NCBI GenBank assembly: GCA_001298545.1
Contig: LJCX01000026.1
Span: 761,854-825,853, forward strand
Direction of reading: 5' to 3'
Length of the DNA: 64,000 bases
Source: Actinobacteria bacterium OV320
GTDB taxonomy: Bacteria > Actinomycetota > Actinomycetes > Streptomycetales > Streptomycetaceae
Below the pieces are notes generated by a model. It had not been told where the DNA came from, did not search any database, and was given only the letters and a program-made list of their open reading frames with translations. A program made the translations under genes and the position numbers. Of this stretch, positions 53,873 to 64,000 are shown in pieces. Within the stretch, counting starts at the first letter, position 1; each line of letters opens with the position of its first letter.

Positions 53873-54319
53873 TCACCACGGCAGGAAGACGTGCACATCC
53901 TTTCCCTCGCCCAGGCCGGCCTCGTTCGGCACCACGCTGACCTGACTGCACAGGGTGTGCACCAGATACCAGCCGATACCCCCGCCCCCGCTGTCCGGAT
54001 GGAACGGCCGGGGAGACGGCGGCGTGCTGTTGGTGTCGTGCAGCGTCACGTGCACCCCGTCGAAGGTGGGGCGCAGACACAGCTCGAAGGGGCCCGGCGC
54101 GTACTGGACGGCGTTCGCCGCCAGCTCCGTGACGATCAGCACGATGTCGTGCCAGCACTCCGGCGCCGAGGGAGGCACGGTGCCGGCCAGCTCATGGAGG
54201 AACTCCTCCGTGGCCAGCCGGGCACCCGTCACGTCCTGGGGTTCGCCCTCGAAGCGGGCTGTACGGCTGGGAATCGCCCAGGAGGACAGTGCGTCGTTTC
54301 CACGCGGCTCGGTTGCCAT
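53873..54319 (-). CDS. RsbW-like ATP-binding protein, second subtype
   Basis: A 148-residue HATPase_c_2 protein: IVLIVTELAANAVQYAPG (N box), VTLHDTNSTPP (G1-like), GGGGIGWYLVHTLCSQVSV (G2). It differs from the proteins at 29831 and 53351 in the G2 motif, closer to the SCO-type orphan ATPases. It converges with the ATPase gene at 53351 with a 63-base gap. A partner cannot be chosen from sequence. Confidence 0.85.
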   Translation of the reverse strand: MATEPRGNDALSSWAIPSRTARFEGEPQDVTGARLATEEFLHELAGTVPPSAPECWHDIVLIVTELAANAVQYAPGPFELCLRPTFDGVHVTLHDTNSTPPSPRPFHPDSGGGGIGWYLVHTLCSQVSVVPNEAGLGEGKDVHVFLPW

Positions 54320-54513
54320 GTCGTCAGTGCGGCCCCTGAGTCTCCGGGACCGTCGTCCTTTCTCGTACGGCTCTCTGGCGTCGCCCCTACAGGGTTCCCG
54401 AGGGCTGCCAGGCTACGCGTCCGTCATTCGACGGCCTACGGTCACGGCGGAACACGATCGCCGGGGCTCCGACCGCGCAGCGTGTCCGGGCCCGGGTCCA
54501 CCGGCCGCCCGGA

Positions 54514-56418
54514 TCACCGGAACACGTCGTCGGCGTCGTCCCAGCCCAGCACCTCCTCCGGCGCGGGCTGCCGGGGGAGCCGCGCCCGGGCCTGGTACAT
54601 CGCCTCGATCTCCGCCGCGTAGTGGGCCACGATCGAGTCGCGGCGCAGCTTCATCGAGGGCGTCAGCAGGCCGTTGGTCTGGTCGAACGCCTGCGGCAGG
54701 ATGCGGAAGGCACGGATCGACTCCGAGCGGGACACCGTGCTGTTGGCGGCGGCCACCGCCCGCCCGACCTCCTCCCGCAGGGCGTTCTCCTCGCGCGCCT
54801 CCCGGCTCTGGGTGTCGCCGTGCAGCATCAGGTTCCCGCGCCAGTGCGCCAGGAAGTCGGGGTCCAGGGTGATCAGCGCGCCCACGCAGGGCCGGTTGTC
54901 ACCCACGACCACGGCCTGGTGGACGAGCGGATGCATCCGCAACCGCTGCTCCAGCGAGGCCGGCGCCACGCTCTTGCCGCTGCTGGTGATGATGACGTCC
55001 TTCTTGCGGCCGGTGATCGTGAGGTAGCCGTCGGAGTCCAGGAACCCGAGGTCACCCGTGGCCAGCCAGTCACCCCACAGCGCGGCCCGCGTCGCGGCCT
55101 CGTCGTTGACATAGCCCTGGAACACCGACGGACCGCGCACCAGGATCTCCCCGTCGTCCGCCACCCGGATGTCCACGCCGGGCAGGGGCTGTCCCACGGT
55201 GCCCGACTTCTCCCGGCCGAGCGGCTGCATCGTGATCCCGCCGCTGGTCTCGGTCAGGCCGTACCCGTCGTGCACATAGATGCCGATGCCCTCGAAGAAG
55301 AGGGACAGATCGCGGTGGAGCGGGGAGCCGCCCGAGGTGGCGCGGTGGACGCGGCCGCCGAGCGCCGCCCGGAGCCTGCGGTACACCGTCCGCTCGAACA
55401 GGGCGTGCTGCAGCCGCAGGTCGAGACCGGGCCCCGAGCCGCGGCCCAGCCGCTGCCGCTCGACGGCGGCCGCGAAGTCCCGGGCCGTCTCCGCGGCCCG
55501 CTCGAACAGGGCGCCGCGGCCGGCCTCCTGGGCCGCCCGCAGGAAGTTCTTGTAGATCTTCTCGAACACCGACGGCACCGCGTACAGATACGTCGGACGG
55601 AAGGTGCGCAGCGACTCGGCGAGCGCCTCCGCGCCGATGTCGGGTTCGTGGCCCATCAGGATGCCGCCGCGCAGACACAGGCCCTGGATCATCAGCCCGT
55701 ACACGTGGGAGAACGGCAGGAAGGCGAGGACGCTCGGCTGCCGGCCGGCGGGCGCGGCCGTGTGCCCCCAGCCGGCCAGCAGCGTGTCGCAGGGGCTGGC
55801 CAGGCTGCGGTGGCTCAGCGCGCAGCCCAGGGGCCGGCCCGAGGTCCCGGAGGTGTAGGCGATCACGGCGGTGGAGTCGGGCAGCACGATCCGGCGCAGC
55901 GAGTCGACGGTGGTGATCGGCACCAACTCGCCGCGCTGCGTGAGTTGTTCGAAGGCCCCCGCGTCCAGTTGCCAGACGTTGCGCAGCGAGGGCAGGGCCG
56001 CGCACACCGACCCCACGGTCATGACGCTCTGTTCGTCCTCGACGACGACGCCCACACAGTTCGCGTCCCGCAGGATCCACTCGACCTGCTCGCGCGAGGA
56101 CGTCGGATAGACCGGGACGACCTCGGCGCCCACCGCCCACAGCGCGTGACACAGGACCGTCCACTCGTACCGGGTACGCGCCATGATCGCGACGCGGTGG
56201 CCGGGCGAGATCCCGGACGCCACGAACCCCTTCGCCAGGTCGACCACCTCGTCCCGCAGCTCGACGGCCGTCACCTCCTCCCAGCCGGTGGAGGCGCCGT
56301 CCGGACGGCGGGAGAGCACGGGGAGTGTGGGAGTGCGGGCGGCTGTCTCGAAGACGGTGTCGGCGAGACCTCCGGTCAGGGGCGTGGTGGCCGGGGGAGC
56401 GAGGGCGAAGTCGCGCAT
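54514..56418 (-). CDS. Long-chain fatty-acyl-CoA synthetase (AMP-forming)
   Basis: A 634-residue ANL-superfamily ligase. Motif A3 IAYTSGTSGRPLGCALSH binds the ATP phosphates; YGLTETSGG is A5; WLATGDLGFLDSDGYLTITGRKKDVI is A7-A8 (core DLGFLDSDGYLTITGRKKD). A further segment KTSGKSVAP-like (ITSSGKSVAPASLEQ) completes the C-terminal domain. The family activates fatty acids to acyl-CoA in the FadD15 style. ATG 56418 is the family start. It is a single gene with about 195-257 bases of free sequence on either side. Confidence 0.92.
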   Translation of the reverse strand: MRDFALAPPATTPLTGGLADTVFETAARTPTLPVLSRRPDGASTGWEEVTAVELRDEVVDLAKGFVASGISPGHRVAIMARTRYEWTVLCHALWAVGAEVVPVYPTSSREQVEWILRDANCVGVVVEDEQSVMTVGSVCAALPSLRNVWQLDAGAFEQLTQRGELVPITTVDSLRRIVLPDSTAVIAYTSGTSGRPLGCALSHRSLASPCDTLLAGWGHTAAPAGRQPSVLAFLPFSHVYGLMIQGLCLRGGILMGHEPDIGAEALAESLRTFRPTYLYAVPSVFEKIYKNFLRAAQEAGRGALFERAAETARDFAAAVERQRLGRGSGPGLDLRLQHALFERTVYRRLRAALGGRVHRATSGGSPLHRDLSLFFEGIGIYVHDGYGLTETSGGITMQPLGREKSGTVGQPLPGVDIRVADDGEILVRGPSVFQGYVNDEAATRAALWGDWLATGDLGFLDSDGYLTITGRKKDVIITSSGKSVAPASLEQRLRMHPLVHQAVVVGDNRPCVGALITLDPDFLAHWRGNLMLHGDTQSREAREENALREEVGRAVAAANSTVSRSESIRAFRILPQAFDQTNGLLTPSMKLRRDSIVAHYAAEIEAMYQARARLPRQPAPEEVLGWDDADDVFR

Positions 56419-56675
56419 GCGCTGCTCCTGAGGTGTACGGGCTGTGACTCCGCCGACGGGAACTGTTATCGACGGTGCCCGAATCTAGCCCAGGTGGGAC
56501 CGGTTGTGGCCTGGAACGAATAAGTAATCCGCGTTGATGATCTCGCTCTGCCGGGCCCCCGTCACTTCCGGCGTCCTGCCGCCGGCGAAGTGGGCGGTCC
56601 GGGGGGACCCGGAGGGCATGAGCCACGCCGATCCCGACCCCGAACGCACCACGGGTCCGCAACCGGGCGGCGGCC

Positions 56676-57764
56676 TCAGACCTGGGTCTGCTGCACGCAG
56701 GTGGTGACCACCTCGCGCAGACTGCCGGTGCGCTTCCACACCTCGCGCTGCAACCGGGAGCCGTTGCCGTGCCGCAGCAGTTCGGCCAGGGAGGCGCGGG
56801 CCCGCTCCAGGTCACCGCTGTCCGCCAGCGCGTCCTGGACATGCTCCAGCAGAGCCCGGACGACCGTCTCGGCGGGCGCCGGCCGCATGGTCGCCGGGTG
56901 CAGCAGGTCCTCGGTGAGCCCCGAGCGGGCGGCCCGCCAGCCGGCCAGCCGGAGCAGGCTCACGCTGTGGTCCAGCGGCTCCCGGCCGGCCTCCCGGTCC
57001 CGGGCGGCGGTCTCGACGAGCCCGCGCACCAGCGTGGCGATCAGCACGGCGGTGTCCGCGTGCAGACAGACGTCCGCCACCCGCACCTCCACCGTCGGAT
57101 AGCGCGCCGACAGCCGGGCGTCGAAGTAGACCATGCCCTCGTCGAGGATCGTGCCGGTGGCCACCATGTCCGCCACCCGCCGGTGGTACCGGTCCGCCGA
57201 CCCGAACAGCTCGGTCGGCCCGGCCGACGGCCAGCGGTCCCACACCCGGCTGCGATAGCTGCTGTAGTCCGTCTCCGAGCCCTGCCAGAACGGCGAGTTG
57301 GCACTCAGCGCCGTCAGCACCGACAACCAGGGCCGGATCCGGTCGACGACCGCGACGCCCTCCTCGTCCGAGTCGACGGACACATGGACATGGCAGCCGC
57401 ACACCATCTGCTCACGCGTCGCGATGCCGTACTGCTCCGCCATCCACTGGTAGCGCCGGTTCATGCTGACGGACGGGCGCACCGGCAACGGCGAGGTGGC
57501 GAGCGCGGCGACCGCGCACCCGGCCTCCCGCGCGTGCCGCGCCGCCTCCCCGCGTATGCGGACGATCTCCGCGCCGAGTTCGCCCATGCCCGACTGCGGG
57601 TGGGTGTTGAACTCGAGCATCTGGTTGTGCAGTTCCTTCTCGAAGACGTCCTCCTCGGCCCCGCGCCGGGAGGCGCGGGCGAGGACGGCGGCGGACAGGG
57701 CCTGGGGCTCCCCGGTCTCCGGGTCGACCAGGAGGAGTTCTTCCTCCACTCCGACGGTGCGCAC
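56676..57764 (-). CDS. ybdK: YbdK-type carboxylate-amine ligase (glutamate-cysteine ligase 2 family)
   Basis: A 362-residue GCS2-family enzyme. It starts VRTVGVEEELLLVDPETG, the conserved GxEEE ATP-Mg motif; ELHNQMLEFNTHP and CGCHVHVSVDSDEEGV follow. The family ligates glutamate-like and amine substrates; E. coli YbdK has weak gamma-glutamylcysteine synthetase activity. It is downstream of glgB with a 57-base gap on the same strand, so read-through from the glucan operon is possible. There is no functional link to it that I know. The start codon is GTG. Confidence 0.9.
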   Translation of the reverse strand: MRTVGVEEELLLVDPETGEPQALSAAVLARASRRGAEEDVFEKELHNQMLEFNTHPQSGMGELGAEIVRIRGEAARHAREAGCAVAALATSPLPVRPSVSMNRRYQWMAEQYGIATREQMVCGCHVHVSVDSDEEGVAVVDRIRPWLSVLTALSANSPFWQGSETDYSSYRSRVWDRWPSAGPTELFGSADRYHRRVADMVATGTILDEGMVYFDARLSARYPTVEVRVADVCLHADTAVLIATLVRGLVETAARDREAGREPLDHSVSLLRLAGWRAARSGLTEDLLHPATMRPAPAETVVRALLEHVQDALADSGDLERARASLAELLRHGNGSRLQREVWKRTGSLREVVTTCVQQTQV

Positions 57765-57821
57765 GGGATGCGGCCTCTCTCTGGCGGGTGGTACGCACCC
57801 GAATGCCCCGCCCGGGGCGGT

Positions 57822-60026
57822 TCACACGGACGACGGCGCCAGCCACACCGTGGCCAGGGGCGGCAGGGTGAGGGCGATCCCCCCGTCCCGCGCCGCGACG
57901 GGGGCGGGGTGCACGAGGCCGCTGCCGCCGTAGCACCCGGCGTCGGTGTTGAGCAGCTCGCGCCAGGCCGGCACCCCGTCGGGTACGGCGAGCCGGTAGT
58001 CGTGGCGCACGACCGGCGAGAAGTTGCTGACGGCGAGGAGCGGAGCGCCGTGGGCGTCGAGGCGGAGGAACGCGAAGACGTTGTCCTCCGCGGCGTCCCC
58101 GACCACCCACCGGAAACCGGCGGGATCGGTGTCCCGCTCCCACAGGGCCGGGGTGGCCCGGTAGACCGTGTTGAGATCACGCACCAGGTCCCGCACCCCC
58201 CGGTGATCGCCCGCCGACGCGTACCCCGGGTCCAGCAGCCACCACTCGGGGCCGTGGGCCTCGGACCACTCCGCGCCCTGGGCGAACTCCTGGCCCATGA
58301 AGAGGAGTTGCTTGCCCGGGTGGGCCCACATGAACCCCAGGTACGCGCGGTGGTTGGCACGGCGCTGCCACCAGTCGCCGGGCATCTTGGAGACCAGCGC
58401 CTGCTTGCCGTGGACGACCTCGTCGTGGGAGATGGGCAGCACGTAGTTCTCGCTGTAGGCGTACACCATCGAGAAGGTCATCTCGTTGTGGTGGTACTTG
58501 CGGTGCACCGGCTCCTTGGCGATGTACTCCAGCGAGTCGTGCATCCAGCCCATGTTCCACTTCAGGCCGAACCCCAGACCGCCGCTGTCGGTCGGCCGGG
58601 TCACCCCTTCCCACGCGGTGGACTCCTCCGCGATCGTCACCACCCCGGGGTTGCGGCGGTAGACCGTCGCGTTCATCTCCTGGAGGAACGCCATGGCGTC
58701 CAGGTCCTCCCGGCCGCCGAACACGTTGGGCGACCACTGTCCGGAGTCCCGTGAGTAGTCGAGGTAGAGCATGGAGGCGACGGCGTCCACCCGCAGCCCG
58801 TCGACGTGGAACTCCTCGCACCAGTAAGTGGCGTTCGCCACGAGGAAGTTGCGCACCTCCACCCGCCCGAAGTCGAACTCGTACGTCCCCCAGTCCGGAT
58901 GCTCGGCCCGCCGGGAGTCACCGGGCTCGTACAGCGGTTCCCCGTCGAACCGGCCCAGTGCCCAGTCGTCCTTGGGGAAGTGCGCCGGCACCCAGTCCAC
59001 GATCACGCCGATCCCGGCCCGGTGCAGGGCGTCCACCAGGAACTTGAAGTCGTCGGGCGTGCCCAGACGCGAGGCCGGCGCGTAGAACCCGGTGACCTGG
59101 TAGCCCCAGGAACCCGAGAACGGATGCTGGGCGACCGGCATGAACTCCACATGCGTGAAGCCGAGATCGGCGACGTACGGCGGGAGCTCCTCGGCAAGCC
59201 GGCGGAACGTCAGCCCGGGGCGCCAGGAGGGCAGATGGACCTCGTACACGGAGAACGGCGCCACATGCACGGGGACGTCCCCCCGGTGCGCCATCCACTC
59301 CTCGTCCGCCCACTCGTAGTGCGAGGCGTGGACGATCGACGCGGTGTCCGGCGGCACCTCCGCGCGCCGGGCCATCGGGTCGGCCTTGAGGAAGCGGTGG
59401 CCGTGCCGCGAGGTGATCTCGAACTTGTACCGGGCGCCCTCGCCGATCCCGGGCAGGAACAGCTCCCACACCCCGGACGAACCGAGGGACCGCATCGGGA
59501 AGGCGGTACCGTCCCAGAAGCAGAAGTCCCCGGCGACGCGCACCCCCTGGGCGTTCGGCGCCCACACCGTGAACCGGGTGCCGGTGACACCCTGGTGGGC
59601 CATCGGCTCGGCGCCGAGCGCCTTCCACAGCTCCTCGTGCCGGCCCTCCCGGATGAGATGCAGATCCAGGTCACCGAGCGCGGGCAGGAAGCGGTAGGGG
59701 TCGTCCACCTTGTGCTCGGCGCCCTCGTACGACACCAGCAGCGTGTACGCGGGCACCGCGTCGAGCGGCAGGACGACGGAGAAGAGACCGTCGCCCTCCG
59801 AGACCAGCGGGGTGGGATCGCCGTCGATCACGACACTCACCGCGTCCGCGAAGGGCCGCAACGCCCGGAGGACGATCCCGCCCGGCACCGGGTGCGCGCC
59901 CAGCAGGGCGTGCGGATCGTGGTGCGCGCCCGAGAGCAGGCGCCCACGGTCGGCCGGATCCAGCGCCGGCGCCGTGCGCGGGCGGGGACCGGCCGACTCG
60001 GGCGGAGAGGTGTCACGCAGGGCCAC
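57822..60026 (-). CDS. glgB: 1,4-alpha-glucan branching enzyme GlgB
   Basis: A 734-residue GH13 branching enzyme. N-terminal carbohydrate-binding domains (ALLGAHPVPGG; FTVWAPNAQGVRVAGDF) precede the barrel. Catalytic regions are VDWVPAHFPKDDW, DGLRVDAVASMLYLDY (nucleophile Asp), TIAEESTAW (acid/base Glu) and ISHDEVVHGK. It makes alpha-1,6 branches in glycogen-type glucan built by GlgE. Its GTG start lies five bases after the maltokinase stop. In S. coelicolor the second glgB (SCO7332, from memory) acts in sporulating hyphae; the context fits. Confidence 0.95.
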   Translation of the reverse strand: MALRDTSPPESAGPRPRTAPALDPADRGRLLSGAHHDPHALLGAHPVPGGIVLRALRPFADAVSVVIDGDPTPLVSEGDGLFSVVLPLDAVPAYTLLVSYEGAEHKVDDPYRFLPALGDLDLHLIREGRHEELWKALGAEPMAHQGVTGTRFTVWAPNAQGVRVAGDFCFWDGTAFPMRSLGSSGVWELFLPGIGEGARYKFEITSRHGHRFLKADPMARRAEVPPDTASIVHASHYEWADEEWMAHRGDVPVHVAPFSVYEVHLPSWRPGLTFRRLAEELPPYVADLGFTHVEFMPVAQHPFSGSWGYQVTGFYAPASRLGTPDDFKFLVDALHRAGIGVIVDWVPAHFPKDDWALGRFDGEPLYEPGDSRRAEHPDWGTYEFDFGRVEVRNFLVANATYWCEEFHVDGLRVDAVASMLYLDYSRDSGQWSPNVFGGREDLDAMAFLQEMNATVYRRNPGVVTIAEESTAWEGVTRPTDSGGLGFGLKWNMGWMHDSLEYIAKEPVHRKYHHNEMTFSMVYAYSENYVLPISHDEVVHGKQALVSKMPGDWWQRRANHRAYLGFMWAHPGKQLLFMGQEFAQGAEWSEAHGPEWWLLDPGYASAGDHRGVRDLVRDLNTVYRATPALWERDTDPAGFRWVVGDAAEDNVFAFLRLDAHGAPLLAVSNFSPVVRHDYRLAVPDGVPAWRELLNTDAGCYGGSGLVHPAPVAARDGGIALTLPPLATVWLAPSSV

Positions 60027-60031
60027 AGGGG

Positions 60032-61393
60032 TCAGCCTCCTCGGACGGCGAGTCGTTCGATCGCCGCCATGGGTACGGGCAGCCAGTCGGGACGGTTACG
60101 GGCCTCGTACAGCACTTCGTACACGGCTCGGTCCGTCTCGTAGGCGCGCAGCAGGGCATGCTTCTTACGGGGGTCCCAGCCCGCGCGGGCCGCATAGCCG
60201 GCGCAGTAGGCCTCCCGGCACCGGCGCGCCCACTCCGGCCGCCACGGACGGCGCTGGCGGGCGGCGTAGTCGAACGAGCGCAGCATCCCGGCGATGTCCC
60301 GGACCGGGGAGTGGGCACTGCGGCGCTCGGCCAGCGGACGGGACGGTTCGCCCTCGAAGTCGATGACGAACCAGTCGCGTCCGGCGCGCAGGACCTGCCC
60401 GAGGTGCAGGTCCCCGTGGATGCGCTGGGCGGGCGGGCCGGCGTCGCACACGGAGAGCGCGCCGAAGGCGGTGGTGAGGCCGGGCACGAACGGGCGCAGC
60501 GCCGGCACATGGTGCGCGGCCGCCTCCAGCCGCTCGGTCATCGCCGCCGCCGTCCGCCCGTCCTCGGCGTCCGGACCGGCAGGCAGCGCCGCGGCCAGCG
60601 CGAGGTGGACGTCCGCCGTGGCCCGCCCCAGTTCCTCGGCCTCCGCCGTGAAGTCCTCCCCACGGGCGAGGGCCCGCAGCGCCAGCGTCCAGCCGTCCGA
60701 CGCGTCGGGCAGGAACGGCTGGAGCACGCCGAGCGTCGCCTCCTGCGGGTGGGTCGTGCGGAACCAGGCCACGGGCGCGGGCACCCGCCCGCACCCCTGC
60801 CCGGCCAGCGCGACCGGTACCTCCAGATCGGGGTTCACCCCGGGCTGGATGCGCCGGAAGATCTTCAGGATGAACGCGTCCCCGTACACCAGCGAGGTGT
60901 TGGACTGCTCGGCCTCCAGCAGCCGCGGCGCGAGCCCGGGGGGCAGCGACACGGCAGGGTCGGACTCGAAGCACAGCGGGCCCAGCGTGCCGGGGTGCCG
61001 CATCCGCTCCAGGAGCAGATGCGCCGACCGGGGGTCCTGCAGCGCGTCATGGACCGTCAGACCGGCCATCGGCCCGTCCTCGACCCTGCCGATCAGCGCC
61101 CGTCCCAGCCGCGGCGACAGGTGTTCCTGGACGCCGAGCAGCAGCTGGTAGCAGTCGCCGGCCGGGGGAGTGCCCCCGGGGGTCGGCACGCCCGACTGAT
61201 CGGCGTGCACGAGCAGATGCAGACAGCCCGGGTACAGCTCGGTCATCGACAGCATGCGCAGGTCGGTGAGGGGCCGGTCCTTGCCGGCGAACCAGCGCTG
61301 CCGCGGCAGCCATTCGCACAGCAGCGCGGCGAGCGGTCCGACGGAGCGGACGCCGCTCGCGCTGCTCGGTCGCAGGGGTGCGGTCTTCGTCAC
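60032..61393 (-). CDS. mak: Maltokinase (Mak/Pep2)
   Basis: A 453-residue protein with an aminoglycoside-phosphotransferase-like kinase fold: RWFAGKDRP near the N-terminus (the maltokinase cap region), HGDLHLGQVLRAG (catalytic loop) and FVIDFEGEPSRP (Mg-binding Asp). Maltokinase uses ATP to make maltose 1-phosphate, the GlgE donor. It sits between treS and glgB, with gaps of 28 and five bases. The GTG start at 61393 follows aaaggatgg. It is the usual separate form, not fused to TreS. Confidence 0.94.
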   Translation of the reverse strand: MTKTAPLRPSSASGVRSVGPLAALLCEWLPRQRWFAGKDRPLTDLRMLSMTELYPGCLHLLVHADQSGVPTPGGTPPAGDCYQLLLGVQEHLSPRLGRALIGRVEDGPMAGLTVHDALQDPRSAHLLLERMRHPGTLGPLCFESDPAVSLPPGLAPRLLEAEQSNTSLVYGDAFILKIFRRIQPGVNPDLEVPVALAGQGCGRVPAPVAWFRTTHPQEATLGVLQPFLPDASDGWTLALRALARGEDFTAEAEELGRATADVHLALAAALPAGPDAEDGRTAAAMTERLEAAAHHVPALRPFVPGLTTAFGALSVCDAGPPAQRIHGDLHLGQVLRAGRDWFVIDFEGEPSRPLAERRSAHSPVRDIAGMLRSFDYAARQRRPWRPEWARRCREAYCAGYAARAGWDPRKKHALLRAYETDRAVYEVLYEARNRPDWLPVPMAAIERLAVRGG

Positions 61394-61421
61394 GGTGACC
61401 CATCCTTTCCCCGGCGCTCGC

Positions 61422-63158
<1,737 letters not shown>

Positions 63159-63190
63159 GGCGGGCTGGGGCCTCCGATCGGCGGTGCGGG

Positions 63191-64000
63191 TCACCGGACG
63201 TGGAACACGTGGGCAGGTGTCCGGCCGGGCTCCAGGCGCACGTAGTTCGTCCTGCCCCAGGCGTAGGTCTCGCCGGTCAGTTCGTCGTGCACGGTCAGGG
63301 ACGCGCCGTCGTCCAGGCCGAGTTGCGGCATGTCCAACGAGACCGTCGCCTCCTGGGTGTGGTGGGGGTCGAGGTTGACGACCACCAGAACCGTGTTCGA
63401 ACCCGCGCTCTTGCTGTACGCGATGACGGACGGGTTGTCCGTGCCGTGGAAACGGAGGTTCCGCAGCCAGTGCAGGGCCGGGTGCGTCCGCCGGATCTCG
63501 TTGAGCCGGGTGAGCAGCGGGGCGAGACTGTGGCCCGCCCGCTCGGCGGCGGCCCAGTCACGGGCTTTGAGCTGGTACTTCTCCGAGTCGAGGTACTCCT
63601 CGCCGCCCTCGTGCAGAGGAGTGCTCTCGCAGAGTTCGTAGCCGCTGTAGACGCCCCAGGTCGGCGAGAGGGTGGCGGCGAGCACGGCGCGGATCTCGAA
63701 GGCGGGACGGCCGCCGCTCTGGAGATAGGCGTGCAGGATGTCGGGGGTGTTGGCGAACAGGTTGGGCCGCATGTAGGCGGCGGCGTCCCCCGAGAGCTCG
63801 GTGAGGTACTCGGTGAGCTCGTCCTTGGTGTTGCGCCAGGTGAAGTAGGTGTAAGACTGCTGGAAGCCGATCTGCGCGAGGGTGTGCATCATCGCGGGGC
63901 GGGTGAAGGCCTCGGCGAGGAAGATCACGTCGGGGTCGGTGCGGTTGATGTCCGCGATGACCCGCTCCCAGAACACGACCGGCTTGGTGTGCGGGTTGTC
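63191..64000 (-). CDS. glgE: GlgE alpha-1,4-glucan:maltose-1-phosphate maltosyltransferase (N-terminal part missing)
   Basis: The C-terminal 269 residues are visible; the gene runs off the right edge. NPHTKPVVFWERVIADI, DVIFLAEAFTRPAMMH (catalytic Glu), QSYTYFTWRNTKDELTEYL, and SPTWGVYSGYELCESTPL are GlgE-specific. The domain following the barrel ends VRLEPGRTPAHVFHVR. GlgE extends glucan using maltose 1-phosphate. It is the first visible gene of the glgE-treS-mak-glgB operon, its TGA overlapping a possible treS GTG start. The nucleophile Asp lies outside the window. Confidence 0.94.
   Translation of the reverse strand, partial: DNPHTKPVVFWERVIADINRTDPDVIFLAEAFTRPAMMHTLAQIGFQQSYTYFTWRNTKDELTEYLTELSGDAAAYMRPNLFANTPDILHAYLQSGGRPAFEIRAVLAATLSPTWGVYSGYELCESTPLHEGGEEYLDSEKYQLKARDWAAAERAGHSLAPLLTRLNEIRRTHPALHWLRNLRFHGTDNPSVIAYSKSAGSNTVLVVVNLDPHHTQEATVSLDMPQLGLDDGASLTVHDELTGETYAWGRTNYVRLEPGRTPAHVFHVR

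Noticed and set aside
56485..56739. Small minus-strand frame overlapping the end of ybdK
   Set aside because: No ribosome-binding site, overlap with a real gene, and no recognisable protein.

Overview
The window is a high-GC actinobacterial chromosome segment, almost certainly from a Streptomyces. The evidence is third-position G/C in every gene, a WhiB-like regulator, several SigB/SigF-type sigma factors with RsbW-like kinases, a GlgE/TreS/maltokinase cluster, and many GTG starts with 4-nt stop/start overlaps. From memory, the order of sigma factors, poly-HAMP kinase and second-type glgB cluster resembles the right-arm SCO73xx region of S. coelicolor; this was not checked.

Region 1 (1-19.6 kb) is mixed metabolic and regulatory content. 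It holds a truncated LuxR/MalT-type AAA regulator and a three-gene overlapping operon (receiver fused to a thioredoxin-reductase-like flavoprotein, cyclic-nucleotide-type sensor kinase, UBP zinc finger). VOC, universal stress, DUF4032, metallo-beta-lactamase-fold, acyltransferase and AlkB proteins follow. Next come a TetR regulator with an FAD dehydrogenase behind a palindromic operator, DUF488, and a secreted M1 peptidase. A MITE-like inverted-repeat element precedes an L,D-transpeptidase lipoprotein and an OmpR/BaeS-type two-component pair.

Region 2 (19.9-29.7 kb) has a WhiB-like gene, a TnpB-only IS200/IS605-type element whose right end overlaps the stop codon of a saccharopine-dehydrogenase-like gene, a TetR regulator, a LysG/LysE pair, an MFS exporter, a CRP-like protein with an abnormal G/C-rich insertion, and a fold-type I PLP decarboxylase.

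Region 3 (29.8-54.3 kb) is a general-stress signalling island. It carries two SigB/SigF-type sigma factors, three RsbW-like ATPases, a SpoIIAA/RsbV-like antagonist, a RsbR-RsbS-RsbT stressosome-like cassette coupled to a kinase/phosphatase fusion and a phosphatase, further PP2C phosphatases (one with ANTAR, GAF and PAS domains), a poly-HAMP hybrid kinase, two MarR paralogues, and stress-type effectors. Sequences resembling SigB-type promoters lie in several of its intergenic gaps.

Region 4 (54.5-64 kb) is metabolic, all on the minus strand: a fatty-acyl-CoA synthetase, a YbdK-type carboxylate-amine ligase, and the alpha-glucan/trehalose operon glgE-treS-mak-glgB, with glgE cut by the window edge.

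Two tracts of nearly pure G/C (about 27.2-27.3 and 31.6-31.8 kb) look like sequencing or assembly problems, or unusual insertions, and need checking. No rRNA, tRNA or CRISPR array was recognised.
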